Below, piece after piece: positions 52,680-64,000 of a DNA stretch of 64,000 nt. How positions within the stretch are numbered: the stretch's first letter is position 1; every line of letters starts with the position of its first letter. The stretch is taken from contig JANVFP010000054.1 of assembly GCA_027919835.1 (NCBI GenBank), forward strand, positions 1-64,000, written 5' to 3'. This DNA comes from Lentinula raphanica. Its lineage: Eukaryota > Basidiomycota > Agaricomycetes > Agaricales > Omphalotaceae. Position numbers and translations under genes: made by a program. The notes below the pieces were generated by a model. That model had not been told where the DNA came from, made no database searches, and saw only the letters and a program-made list of their open reading frames with translations.

Positions 52680-54047
52680 CTACTCTCCACCCAAAACTCT
52701 TTCGCGCTCGACAACGAAACTCTCCATCAATCTCACGAGATCCTCGTTTCCACCCAGCCTGCTGATTTCCGCCAACGCTTGGCTGTGCAGCTTTTCCAGC
52801 ACATCCAAGGTGTAAGCGAATGACTTGGTCTGGTGCTTGAGATACGAGATGGCGTAAGTCTTGAGCGTGGGTGTTGTGGGTCTTTTCTGTAAGACGTTGA
52901 GGATTTGTCTGTTAGATTGGTCGGCGTGGATGCTATGGACGACAGGGAAGGAGAATTTTCCTTCGGTTAGGTCTTCCGCGAAGCCTTTGTTGGTGGTGTA
53001 CTTGCGGGGCGCGATGAGGGACGTATCAGGGATTCAGGCTAATTGAACACGTTGAAGAGGAAACGCACCTCTGGGCTTTGTAGGTTCATGAGGTCGTCTC
53101 GGATTTGAAAGTAGACGCCGATGAGGTTGACGAGTGGAACGTAGTCTCTGCGAACGGCTATCAGACAGATACTAGGATGGCTGATGAAAACATAGATTCG
53201 TACACGTCGGTTTTGGTTGTGGAACACGCCATCATAAGTTTGATTCCAATGCGTAGTAGGCCGCCGGTTTCTGTGAGCAGTGAGTGAGCGAACAAAGGAG
53301 AAAGGTCTGGGACCCACTATTATTCACCATGTCGATATACTCCTCCTCGTTAGGACATGTCAAAGAGTCACGCCAGAGAATCTCGAGTCCTTGGCCTCGA
53401 TGAAGCGATAGTAACTCGGCTATGAAGGGGATTCACTTCTGTTATGTTCAGAACAATGATCACTGCTTACAATTCACTATGGCATGCAAGTCGCAATCTT
53501 CACTGCGAGTTAACGAGTTGTTCAAAGTGAATAGCTCTTGAAAAGCAAGGAAATAAACATAGTTGGCGGTGTTGATCGTTTGTGGGATTCCATAAACTTT
53601 ATGCGCAACTGAGGTGTACAAAGCGATGAGGATCAAGGATAGCATTGGTATCGTATATAGAGACCGACCTGGTCTTCCTCTTCGTAGCTGCGAATCGTCT
53701 TCAATATCATCTACCCTGAATAACCACGTTCATTGAATGACACAGAACGCGAGAGAACCAAATCGGGCACGCACATTAAGCTCGCAGCATGCAGCATGTT
53801 CACAATTCGTGCTATGATGGTAATCTTGTCCTGAGGAACGTCAAGCCACATATTGAATGCTTCGATAAGTCGTCCTCGCATGTCTTTGCCTGGATTGGAG
53901 GTTACGAATGTGAATGGCTCGAGGACCGCCTGTTGAGGTAACAATATATGAGACTGCACGAATAGATGTGCTGAGTAGAGATGCTACATCTTCATTCTGT
54001 TGCGTCCAATGCTGTTTAGCTGAGAGACGGACGAGAATGTTGTCGTA
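52680..54047 (-). CDS. Geranylgeranyl diphosphate synthase (5' exon not resolved)
   Basis: Eight exons: 54047-53988, 53929-53775, 53715-53669, 53608-53471, 53419-53318, 53270-53204, 53147-53069 and 53000-52680. They join in frame to 322 residues. Motifs in order are [27 protein letters not shown], the first Asp-rich motif [63 protein letters not shown], the second Asp-rich motif [11 protein letters not shown], and [20 protein letters not shown]. This is a GGPP synthase of the fungal type, which condenses farnesyl and isopentenyl diphosphate for protein prenylation and diterpenes. All introns are canonical and the catalytic residues are kept. The first exon with the start codon is not identified upstream of 54047. 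No terpene cyclase is seen nearby. Confidence 0.85.
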
Positions 54048-55285
54048 CTATGGTCCGTAAGGTAGTTTGTTTTTTCGAGATTTTGTTGATAGAGCTCGCT
54101 GTACTTACCAGAATAAAAAACGAAGTTGATAGGCTTGTTGCTAGACCTTTAGAACCCCTGTACACAAACCCTTGAGGAGCTGGATGGCGAGAGTATAGCG
54201 TCGGTCAACGACCGAGAAAAGGCGGGAAGTTTGACTGCGTCGGTCACACAATGTCACCTGAATGCCGCTCAATGGCAAGCATGTCAGCTCGGCACTGGAC
54301 CGGAGCAGGATAAATTTCAGTGGCTTTTGCAATGACTCCCACGACCAAATATGTGAAGGCGGCAAACTCCGATATAGCCGCCTTCCGGCATTGCACTTTT
54401 GTCACGCTCGAGGCAGACCTCACTTTCTTTCACTCACCATATACTCAAATCAGAACCGATCCCTTCAAGAACTGTAGAGCATGGTTAAAGAATGGTAAAG
54501 ATTCATGTATGCTATTTTTTTACAGTATAAGTATTCCTCTTCATACTGTTCCTGAGGGTTTGATGAAAATCACGCCCTTTTTTTGAACAACTTTCTGTCT
54601 CTCATTTGCAATAACTGCGACTAAATACTGAAACAAGTTAATGATGAGCTTAAATAGGCCTCAAAGAGTATACTGAGAAAAACTTAGGAGCAGGAAGTGC
54701 TCTGAGCTCACAAGAACAAGCATTTTCGGTCAAAATAACTTCCCTCCCCGGTTAAACTGCCTTACGGACCATAGTAGATGGAGTCTGAGAGGGTTGTTGA
54801 CATCGCGGTCCGGTTCAAAGAATTTCTTGTGCTCACCGGCGCTTGAGCGGGGATAGGCGCCTAATTTTGAGCGACCTTCAACACAACTTCAAACTTCCAA
54901 ACGTACCCATTGGTACATTCCATTGCATACTCCTCCAAGTGACCTTGCCAATGAAGACTCTAATCGAAGACTTGTAAGCTTATACGTGTGACTGACTGCC
55001 ATTCGTTGAGGGGACCTGAGTCCCTCTGCGTCCCCATGTTCTGACTTTTCATCACAGAACTTGCTCATAGAGATGCACGCGGCGGCACAAGGTTGACACA
55101 AGGCGACACATCCGGTGGCATTGCATATTCAGGATAGTGTCCCGCTAAAAATCAGGACCCGCCCCGACGGTATTTAGAAACGAGTGTCATTGCATATAGT
55201 TTATGCTAACATCAGAAAAAAGAAAGCATGGATTGTTACTACACAGCAGAACACAGCAGAAGAAAGATGCAAAACATGAAGTGTG
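54048..55285. other. Intergenic stretch
   Basis: About 1.2 kb. It should contain the missing first exon of the synthase gene on the minus strand. I see an unassigned minus ORF at 54141-54365 but no convincing splice to it. Nothing else is supported. Confidence 0.4.
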
Positions 55286-56676
55286 TCAATGGACAGGCTT
55301 TGGCGACGGTATAGCAGGCTTCAAAAGGAGCAACATAGAAGCCGTCCAGAGAGTGTGGTATAATGCACGGAATGGTTTCGCCAGTGGAAATTCATTGCTT
55401 CTGACGGCCCTTGCGCGTAATTTCCACCAGGGTGTTTTCTGCACAATTTCTGAAAACCTTGAGGAAACTTCATCCATAGTCGGACGTTGAGATGGATCAT
55501 CCACAACCATATCTTTGACAAGCGGCCTTAAGCACTCGAATCCGGATATTCTACGTAGGAAACGATCATCATCACCCTGGGCTCGAAGTCAATACGTCGG
55601 AGATGAGCACAATCGTCAAAAGGGTACATACATCGAGGACTGAAGTTCGGATAAGGTTACCCAGAATGAAGACATCCGTAGCAAAGGGATCACACGGAAC
55701 ACCTTCAAGACCCTCAGGTGGAGTGTAACCTCCAGATCTGAGTGCATATTCCACCGGACGTGGTTGTGAAGGGTCATACATTCTAGACTGGCCGAAATCG
55801 ATGATATAGTATCGGGGAGGACGTCGGGTGCGAGAATGATGCAATGCTCGTCCGCTCCAGTCATATCTCTTTTTCTGTTTCACAGGATGATAAGGTCGAG
55901 TATACATTGCACTGGCGTCCATTGCCATATTGTTCAGTGCACAATCCCTACAAGACACAGTTCAGTCAATTGTACATAGAATCGTTCACGACTCAGCGAC
56001 GTACCTATGCGCTACATTGTTTTGGTGCATGTATTGTAAGCTCTTCAAAGAGCATGATGAATATTCGTTTCCCTCCGTAGAATATGTAGAACATACTTCG
56101 ACCATCGCACTGAGGAACTGGATTCCTTCTCCCACCGTCCGAAATCGAGGGTCCATCACTTGACGCATCCAAGTCATCACTAGTATCTTCTCTTCTTCTT
56201 CCGGGACTGGTATAATGTCGATTATGCGGACACAATGGTTACGCGGATCGGATTTGTGGGCATCGTCAGAAAAGAATGTGGCTATTTGTTCTTCGCTGCT
56301 GGAATTGTTGACACGTTTCATTGCTACCACAAGTGAGTCTGAGATACGAAGAGCGTCCATGATGAAACGGTGCTAAAAGGAAAGTTATAGTAACAGTTCA
56401 GGAGGACAGTCAAAACTGACCTACAGCCAATACTTGACCGTCTTCCGCCCAAAGTCCCCCTAAAATTGTGGGATCGTAAGAGGGTTTCCAGCCAGGCCGA
56501 TAGCGTGGCCTCATGAGGTATCCGTGCTCTTTCAGAAAATCGAAATGTGAAATCCACCATTCTTCACGTTTTATGATTGCGCTAGGGTCCGAGCCGGAAT
56601 GTTGTCGAAAATCCCTTCCGGAATGCATGTTCAAAAATCGGTCAAGGTCACTATTAATCGAGTTGTTGTCGTCCAT
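55286..56676 (-). CDS. Protein kinase-like protein (agaric expansion)
   Basis: Five exons from ATG 56676. Introns are at 56373-56424, about 56040-56093, about 55950-56000, about 55573-55627 and the gene ends at 55286. An N-terminal extension of about 85 residues (RFLNMHSGRDFRQHSGSD, WWISHFDFLKEHGY) leads to a kinase fold. VVAMKRV holds the likely ATP lysine, SLQYMHQNNVAHRDCALNNMAMD the catalytic loop with HRD and N, YYIIDFGQSRMYD the DFG, and CDPFATDVFILGNLI the F helix. A basic tail follows the KDMVVDDPSQRPTMDEV helix. The exons join in frame and the catalytic residues are present, so it may be active. Such kinase-like genes are multicopy in mushrooms; the substrate is unknown. The glycine-rich loop is not clearly visible. 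Confidence 0.72.
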
Positions 56677-57272
56677 GACGAAGAGCGGAGATCGAAGCAG
56701 AACAGGGAAGATAATGTGGGTCTATATGTACTTGTTTATTGTCCATTTTATTGCGGAGACGTCGAGGTCGAGGTAAAAGAAGTGCAACTGGCGGCGGGCG
56801 CCAACACGGTAATGAGAACAAGGAAGAACAAGGCTAGTTCGTTTATTATACTGTTCCGAGACGAATCTTTTCGAACAATCGCTTCGATTTACTTCGTTGT
56901 TATGTAGAACTCCTGCCTTTATTTTGAAAACACAATAGAATCTCGACTGCTCAGGAGGCTCATCCTTCGGTAAGTACACACCTCTTGACGAGGCATGCGA
57001 CGTCAAGCTTGAATATACTATTCCTGACATCAAACAGAATAATACACACTAGGAAGCATTGAGAATAAAGAGCTAATAAAACATGCAGTAGTAAGGTGAG
57101 AGTGAGACTATATATCGTCCATTCAGGTAACCACGACGCAGCAAAGTCCCTGGTAAAGAGTGTTCAGTGAGTGTGAAAGAACGTCGCTGGTCGACATGCA
57201 AAGAAGGGGAAAGTGGTAGATAGGCATAAAGTTCCATTGAGGTAAGCGTTTGAGAGACGATTGACGAGCCAT
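56677..57272. other. Intergenic stretch
   Basis: About 600 bases between the start of the kinase gene and the stop of the RhoGAP gene. Nothing supported. Confidence 0.4.
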
Positions 57273-60200
57273 TCAACTGGCCTCTTGACTAGGTAGAATC
57301 GAAGGAAGATAACTGGTGAATGTCCTTTCTTCGTCCTCGTCATCTTCATCGCCTTCAGGTATCGGGGTTTCTAGCTCGTCCTCTGGGTCTGCCTCAGCAT
57401 CAGCATCAGCATCGGCATCAGCGTCAGCATCGTCGAAAATTACATGGAACTGTTACAAATGAGCTCAATCAAAAGGAAGACGCAGCCGATAGACGTACAT
57501 GAGTGATGAGGGTTTTGACTAGTTTGTGGGTGTATGGCATATTGGCGAGAACCATCATGAAATCATTTTGAGGTGCGCGAAGGAGGTTAGGACTGAACAC
57601 GATCGATAACGCCTCTGCGGTCATTTGGTTTTGTTCCTCGAAATCGGTTACTCTAATGGACATGTATACATGAGTATTGGCAGTGACTTCTCCATGAGAT
57701 CGACATACCGATCTAGGTGCTCCGATATAAGTTTTAGCAGATCGAAGTGGGCGCGAGGGAGATTTCGAACGAGTTTGCGTAACTTAGACAGCCGTTCGTC
57801 AAGGTGATCCAATTCTGAAAAGAGCAGGCGTAAATGAGAGGTGGACTGAGGTGTATACGTGTACTCACTAATGAGTTCGATGGCTTCATGATATGACTCT
57901 GGAGGAAACAATGGTTCGGGTAGAACACGGAACCACGACTTAATGAGGTCGCAGATGGCATGGATGTCTGTGTATTGGTTGAGAGGGTTTTCGCCTTGAA
58001 TAGACCTGGTCGTAAGCAACGTGAAGAACATGCAAGCAGTTTATCCTTACCACGATTGAAAGCTTCTTTTAATTGAGTGATTTCTGAAGTTGCACCCGCC
58101 ATCCGGTCTATTAACAGTTGAGACAAGAAATCGTCATTGAATCAACTAACACTCACAGATACCAACTTCCGTCAAGCCTCGAGCTTCCACCTGAGCCAAA
58201 CAATGTGTAATGATAGATGGAATGGTGCCTGGAGGCACTGGCCCACCGCCGTTCTCTCGTTCGAGCAGGAAGTTGAGTTCAACGCCAAAGACTGCACCAA
58301 TTATCAGTGGTGTTCACGCCATCTACGTACTAGAAAGGTTTCTCACCTGCTTTATGATCCCTAGTAGCTGTGATAGGTTGGTCATGAAGGTGATCTGAAA
58401 CTCGCGGCTTAGGGGAATTGCCAATGTAGGTCAACCGTCGCTTTGCTGCTATCTTCGACACCTTGGTGAGAGTCTCAATCCACTTGGTCATGTCACGTTT
58501 CGACAGGGCTTGGAGGAGATAGTGGCCACCGTCCTCTGTGTCCAGTCTGAAGGTGAAGGAACGATCGTTATTGATAAATTGTATGACGTTGGAGTCTGTG
58601 AGGTTCACAACTAAGGTTGGCTTTCCGGAAGGAGTAAAATCAAGCTCCGAAGCGGTTCTTTTGAGAACGGGAGGATGGGAGGTGTCAGCTCCAAAGGCAC
58701 TCGAGATCGGTCTCATGAAACTGAAAAGCGAGGACATGCTTTTCTTATTTCGATGCTGTTTCTGTGCAACTGAGGTCGGCCTACGTCCACCCTTCATGGC
58801 CCTGTTGAGTTGCTCTTCTCGCTTTTCGGTCCGGGATTGTTCTTGTGTCTTCTCTTTCTGTAACCGCACCCGCAAGTTTCTGTCCCGTCGATGTTTCTCC
58901 ATTTGAAGAGCGACCAGTTTCTGGAAGGGCCGTGATATCCTTTTTGAAGGAGTGCCAGGAGCATTCGCGGCCGCGCCTTCTCGAAACGCTTCATCTTTGA
59001 TACCTCGAATGTCGAATTGAAGAGAGAATATCTCGCGTTCGATGTTATTAAGACGTTCGAAGCCGCGTCTGTTGATATCGTTTTGGTGAGCAAGCCTACG
59101 AGAAAGAAGCGATGGTGCATTGGAGATGAAATTACAGAGATTACTGTTAAAGAAATGACGATTGAGCGGCGATAGAAACTAAAGAGCAAAAGAGCAAACG
59201 TACCGGCGCTTGTCGAAATTAACGAGGTTTTGCCCTTCTTCATTCTGAGATTCGACAACATCAGGCATAGCGATGATATCGAGTATCCGCTCAATCAGCC
59301 AGCCCATGTCCACCGTCAATGGATCATTCGATGCGACAGATTGTGTCTTGGGTCGCGCGAGCAGTTGTTGAAGTGTGTCATAGCTGCAACCTCGACCGGC
59401 AGCTACGTTTTGCCATGCTCTATGATGCATTCGGCTTTCAGGACTTAGGATGGCAGACGTCACTGTGGCCTCTACGAAAGATCGCACGCAGGGTTGTTCG
59501 GAGACGGAATTGGGAGAATGAATTTCAGTGTTACGCATGCGGGCGACTTCAATGACCTGCAGCAAGAACTCTAGTCGGGCTTGACGGGCACGAAGACCTA
59601 TACGCGGTGCGACAATCTTGGAGATCAACCATTTTCGAATGATTGAGTGGGCTCGAATGCAGCTTCTGATCCCAGGGGGAAGAAGACGATACAAACTCTC
59701 TGGGGAAAGTTCGGATATGAGAGATGAGGGCTCAACATCTTGGATATGGCTATGGATAGTTTGTATCTCGATATACTCATCGAGAGATGGAGCTTCTCGC
59801 GGAGGGAACCACCCAGTTCGATCCGTGCTTTGCACCTCCAGAAGGTCGGATGTGATGTAAAGATCCTGAGAGTCATGAGTCTAATTGACAAAAAGATGAA
59901 TAATGCTGCGCGGAATACTGACCTCCTCCGTTACATTGTTGAAGGCCGCAAAAGCCATGCCATCGATATTGTCTACAAACTCTTCGGCACTTACACGGTC
60001 CAGATCGGGAGGTTCTTTCGTGCTCAAGTTCCGGACACGAGATTCTGTTGTAGTCACTGTGTTTCGAGGAATAGCCTGAGTCCGAGTACTGGACGGCCTC
60101 ATCGTCTGAGAGCGTAGTAATTGTTCCAGTGTTTTTCGTGAGTCGGCTAGATTGTCCCAGGCTTGCCGAACGCTGGTATCTTCGAAGGTAGAAGCAGAAG

Positions 60201-63200
60201 AATGAATGAGGTGGTCGCTAGAACTGGCGAAGAAGGTCTGGAATGCATGAAGGAGTTGAGAGTCATCTAATACATCTTGAGCGCCGCCGCCTTTCGTTAA
60301 CCAGAGCTTCAGTGCATCAAGAACCCGAGACCTTGATGCTATGGCAGTAAGGTATTGATCAGGGAGCGGTGGTGAGCCCACTGGTTGGCTCTTGATGTAG
60401 ATTTTTCGTATCAACTGCAGTTATACGTTCAGTAACAGGATGAAAATTGAAAATGAAACATACCTCAAAGAATATAAGGGGCGTCACAAAACTACGAAAA
60501 ACATTCCACCACACTCTTGTGAATTCTTTGTGGTCCAAGAGCAACTCCCTCGTCATTCCAACTCGTAACGACATCTCACCATTGTCATCAGCGACTGAGA
60601 CCGAGACGTTATGAAGTCCGTGCACAAGGACATCAACCAGACGATCTAGAGTACCCGCCTGGACGACTACACGCAACGGAGGTTCTGATGAATTTTCGGA
60701 AAGAGTGAGGGGTTGACGTTGTGATAACGAAGGAAGTGAGCTGCGACGAGCGACACTGCTTTTCCTCTCTAAGCTTGCAGATGAGCCAGGTTTGACTCGA
60801 ATAGAAGGCGTCCGACCGATTGGCTTGTTGGATTTGCCATCTAGCTCAGACAGAGAATCAATGTCAGTGCTTGGAGGTCGGGACCTCACGAGTGATGACG
60901 GTCGGGAGCCTGTGGGAGGAGAATCATTGACGGAATTCTGAACGATCAGAAGTAAATCCCTGTCGTAGAGTGGAATGGTTGTTCCCCCTTGGTTCAAGGT
61001 AGCAAAGGCGCTGTCGGCCTGCAGTGGTTTGCGACCTTCGGGACGTAAGTGACCATCGACTGCACGTAGATGTTGAAAGTCGGTCGAATCACTGTCTACG
61101 CGTCCTCGAAGGAACTGTGCGCGGTCAAGTAAGGTTACAGTAGGGAGCGGTTCGGGGAAAAGGAGTGGAAGGAGTGGAGCAGTCGAAGACGACTGATAAT
61201 GAGATTGAGTCCAGTAAAAAGGTTCGTATAAGCCTTTACGGCGAGGTTCGGCTGCAAGCGATAATGAGATGAACTGTTCAACTCTGATGAAATTGTATGT
61301 CAGTGAGTGTAAGCCACGACAAGCAATGCAGAACGGCCTACCTTTGAAATTTCATGCCAAGTCCACCAGACAAACCGCCGTCAGCGACAATGTCTTTCCA
61401 GTACGAAATGAGCTTCTGAACCTCCTCGCTGTTCTTCTCTGATAATAGAGTCGAATGCTTTGGGCACAAAGAGACGGAAGTACGAAAACCCTCGAAGAGT
61501 ACGCGTACTTTATCCAACACCGACACCATCAAAACATCGCCAGTAGATCCCGGTTCCGAAGCCTGCGACAGATACTCTTTGATGACATTCCTAATGTTGC
61601 CTCCCCAGGTCGTTATCCTCGGTTCCTTAATCCCGCTGACAGGATCACCATCCTTGACGATCTGAACCCAAGACTCCACCGTTGCTATCGCTGTCGAGTT
61701 GACACGCTTCCAAGCCTTCTCCAACCGAGCAACGGGAGCAGCACAAATCGCATGAAGTATAGCTCTCCACGAGCATTCATCCCCATTCAACCGACAGAGT
61801 TCTCCAATCTTGATCCAAGCCGAGATCACTTCTGAACGAGAATGGGTACGGGACGTAGGTGCCCGGTCTTCAGACCTTCGGCTCGGTGAAGCCAGCTGGG
61901 TGCTCCGAATAGTAGCGTAACCGGTCGAGGTATCTGCACCGAGAATCTGTACCAGGAGTAATTTCGTGAGCCAATGAGGATGATCGTCTGAACCGAACAA
62001 AGGAGCGAACGAGGTGGAAGGTATGGATGAAGATGGTGGTGCTTGGGTCGAGGACGACGCGTGGGTTTCCGAGCCTTCCGGGTTGAGTACAAAGTCAGCT
62101 GTGAGATTTTCCGAAAGTTGTTGCAACGCGGAGTGATGGAAGGCGCTTAGACTGAGAGCTATGGTGCTGGGTTCAATCAGGAGAAGGACGTCTCTCGAGA
62201 GGCCTTCGCGATCCAATGCGGAGGCCCAAGGAATCTTGTTGGCCGTAGAGCCTGAAGGTGTTCCGAATGGTGTGGAAAGAGAAAGTCCTCCGGGAGTGTT
62301 CAGGTCAAAGTACGAGTTCAAGGAGCCTGATTGAGGGGTCACTGCACCTTCACGTTTGCTATCCCCTAACGCGTCGAAAAGCGATAATGTATTGTTCTCC
62401 TCTGGCCTAGGGGAGAACATGCCAATATTCGGTGACGCAACCGGAGTAGGATTGAACACAGCCTGCATAGAGCTCGATCTCGGTAGAGGCATAACCGGGA
62501 GCGGAACAATCGAAGCATTGGCTTCAGGTGCAATCTCCGTTTTCCATTCTGGCCAATCAGGGAACTCTAGCGGCCTCCCATGAAATCTCAGGTACTCTCC
62601 CACCAACCAGCCCACTCTCTGCTTCTCTAGCGCCTTCTTCTCGTCTTCCGCTCCAGTGACGAGATACTCGCAACATCTCATCAGCTCCCCCTCGAATCTC
62701 GTCTGATCGACCAAGTGGGGCATACAGAGAAGAACGGAAGCAGCGAAATCCTTCCACTGTTCCATTGGTTCGATCTGTGCCTTCTCATTTTCACCAGCAG
62801 CACTACCCATTTCCGCGGCGCTGTTGGTCTCTCCTTCTGGTGGTGGTCCGAAGAATGTAGTACCAAAGACAGCCTCGTGGGTGAGTGCTTCAAACGTGCC
62901 CTTCTCGATTCTTCCGTCGGAACCCCTAGAGAGGTCGGGATGCGTCCGTCGACCCCAGAACGCTCTCTTCTTCCGCTGGGCAAGCGAATTATCCTGTCTC
63001 GTGGACCGCATGTCCATCCTAGAATGTGAGCTCGCGGCGGCTGCGAATGGGTCGTCTTCAACCTCTATGCCCCCACCACTTCCACTGCTCCCGTTCTCTT
63101 CCTCGTCTTGCTGACTCGCAGGAACGAGCTCTGTAGGGAACAGCTCCTTAACAGCTGCTGCTCGGTCAGAGGGAGGTTTATAGAAATACAGTTTTGAGCC

Positions 63201-64000
63201 CTTGAGTTCCAGTTTGAAGGGTTTCCACGCTTTCGCTGTTCCGAGTTGTTGAGGCGTAGCGTTACCGTCAGCAAACTTGTTAATAAAACCGCTATGATAC
63301 ACGATCTGAGATGAGCGCTTGGGCGAAACGGGGTCAGGGGAAGGTTCGATGATGTTCGGCGGAGCGAGGAGACCCCCAGAACGAGCAGACGTAGAGGAAG
63401 AAGATGAGTCGGGAAGGAGGGTTCGGCTGCTGGAGCTGAAAGGAAAGCCACCACGGGAAGGAACAGGTGGTACGGCGGTTGCTTCCATCTCAGATCCTGT
63501 CGATCCCTTCCGCTTTGGACTGGGCGGCATGAAACGAGGAGCAGAGAGTTTAGATGCGAGTTTCGGGGTGAAGGAATGAGAGCGTGTGTGGACGTGAGTC
63601 GGTGAAGGTGAAGGTCTGTTAGACGATACGTCGTCCATGACTGGTGCTGAAATGGAGATGGATACAGTCGGAGTAGTCGAAGTTGGTGTTTCGACTCTCG
63701 ACAATGATGGAAACGGAGTCCCTTGGCTAGTGCTGCGCTCAAAAGGAGGTGGAGCGGTAGAAAGACCGCCTGAAGTGGTATTGCTGTTACTACGGTTGCG
63801 ATACTGGGCTATCTTCTCTTCCATGGAAGGCGATACGTCTACAGAGATTTTACTCAGATCGTCCGCTGATTTTGACCATCCTCGTCGAGATATTGAGCGG
63901 AGGTCACCGAGGATATGTGTCGAGCGAATTGGACTGGTCGGACTAGACGGTTGGCTAGAATTGAAGCCGATGGATGAAAGGTCGAGTGAGTTTGGATTTC
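57273..64000 (-). CDS. Bem2-type RasGEF-like/PH/RhoGAP protein (5' end outside window)
   Basis: The gene enters from the right edge in open frame and ends TGA at 57275. Main exons: 64000-61342, 61283-60464, 60414-59923, 59865-59204, 59095-58347, 58291-58157, 58107-58051 and 57994 onward. In order: a serine-rich stretch; a PH-like segment (YHSGFINKFADG, LKGSKLYFYKPP, about 63.2 kb); a RasGEF N-terminal-type region (LDRLVDVLVHGL, about 60.6 kb); a divergent RasGEF-like region (LYRLLPPGIRSCIRAHSII, about 59.7 kb); a PH domain (SGKPTLVVNLTDSN, DMTKWIETLTKVS, about 58.5 kb); and a RhoGAP domain (58.3-57.5 kb). The RhoGAP arginine finger GIYRM is assembled across the 58108-58156 intron, with MTAEALSIVFSPNLLR further on. 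This layout matches yeast Bem2, which inactivates Rho1/Cdc42-type GTPases in bud and cell-wall polarity. The tail has a DA-repeat and acidic run. Confidence 0.87.

Overview
The window is genomic DNA of a mushroom-forming basidiomycete (Agaricomycetes). The evidence is dense short introns (about 46-65 nt, mostly GT-AG with CTNA-type branch sites), mushroom-type secreted proteins, expanded F-box, MYND, RING and coiled-coil families, and a Plavaka/Tnp2-like transposase. Most genes are split, so the annotation rests on splice reconstruction. Exons were joined only where frame and family pattern agreed.

1-9.4 kb (minus strand): an F-box gene, a Plavaka/Tnp2-like DNA transposon gene and a MYND zinc-finger gene. 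All three are almost intact, but each carries single-base indels in homopolymer runs that break the frame. 9.4-14.4 kb: a degenerate fold-back element, a small three-exon gene without a long ORF, and an 11-exon coiled-coil gene. 14.9-20.2 kb: two more multi-exon genes of unknown function and a RING-finger gene that has been partly duplicated in tandem and split by an element with inverted 10-nt-period arrays. 21.7-27.7 kb: one very large coiled-coil and low-complexity gene (about 27 exons, every mapped intron in phase 0) with an in-frame TGA.

28.7-29.1 kb is a perfect 158-bp-arm palindrome, an intact copy of the 9.4 kb fold-back family. 32.2-36.7 kb is a heavily broken copy of the TORC1 subunit Raptor/Kog1, recognisable from the caspase-like N-terminal domain through the HEAT repeats to the WD40 part. 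37.7-41 kb holds a small T5orf172/GIY-YIG-type gene, an 11-nt-period tandem array, a 559-bp TIR element and a serine-rich gene.

42.5-52.2 kb is an island of secreted-protein genes: a double-cupredoxin membrane- or GPI-anchored protein, a small cysteine-containing secreted protein with a 17-nt microexon, and three paralogues of an unrecognised secreted family that share signal peptide, intron position, 5' UTR intron(s) and C-terminal motif. A geranylgeranyl diphosphate synthase gene lies tail-to-tail with the third paralogue (52.7-54.0 kb). A relic of the same gene lies in the same place behind the first paralogue, so the two genes were duplicated as one block. The right end holds a protein-kinase-like gene and the 3' 6.7 kb of a Bem2-type RasGEF-like/PH/RhoGAP gene that runs off the window.

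The most unusual items are the three-member secreted family with its co-duplicated GGPP synthase, the Raptor pseudogene, the perfect fold-back element and the two short-period tandem-array/AT-rich elements.
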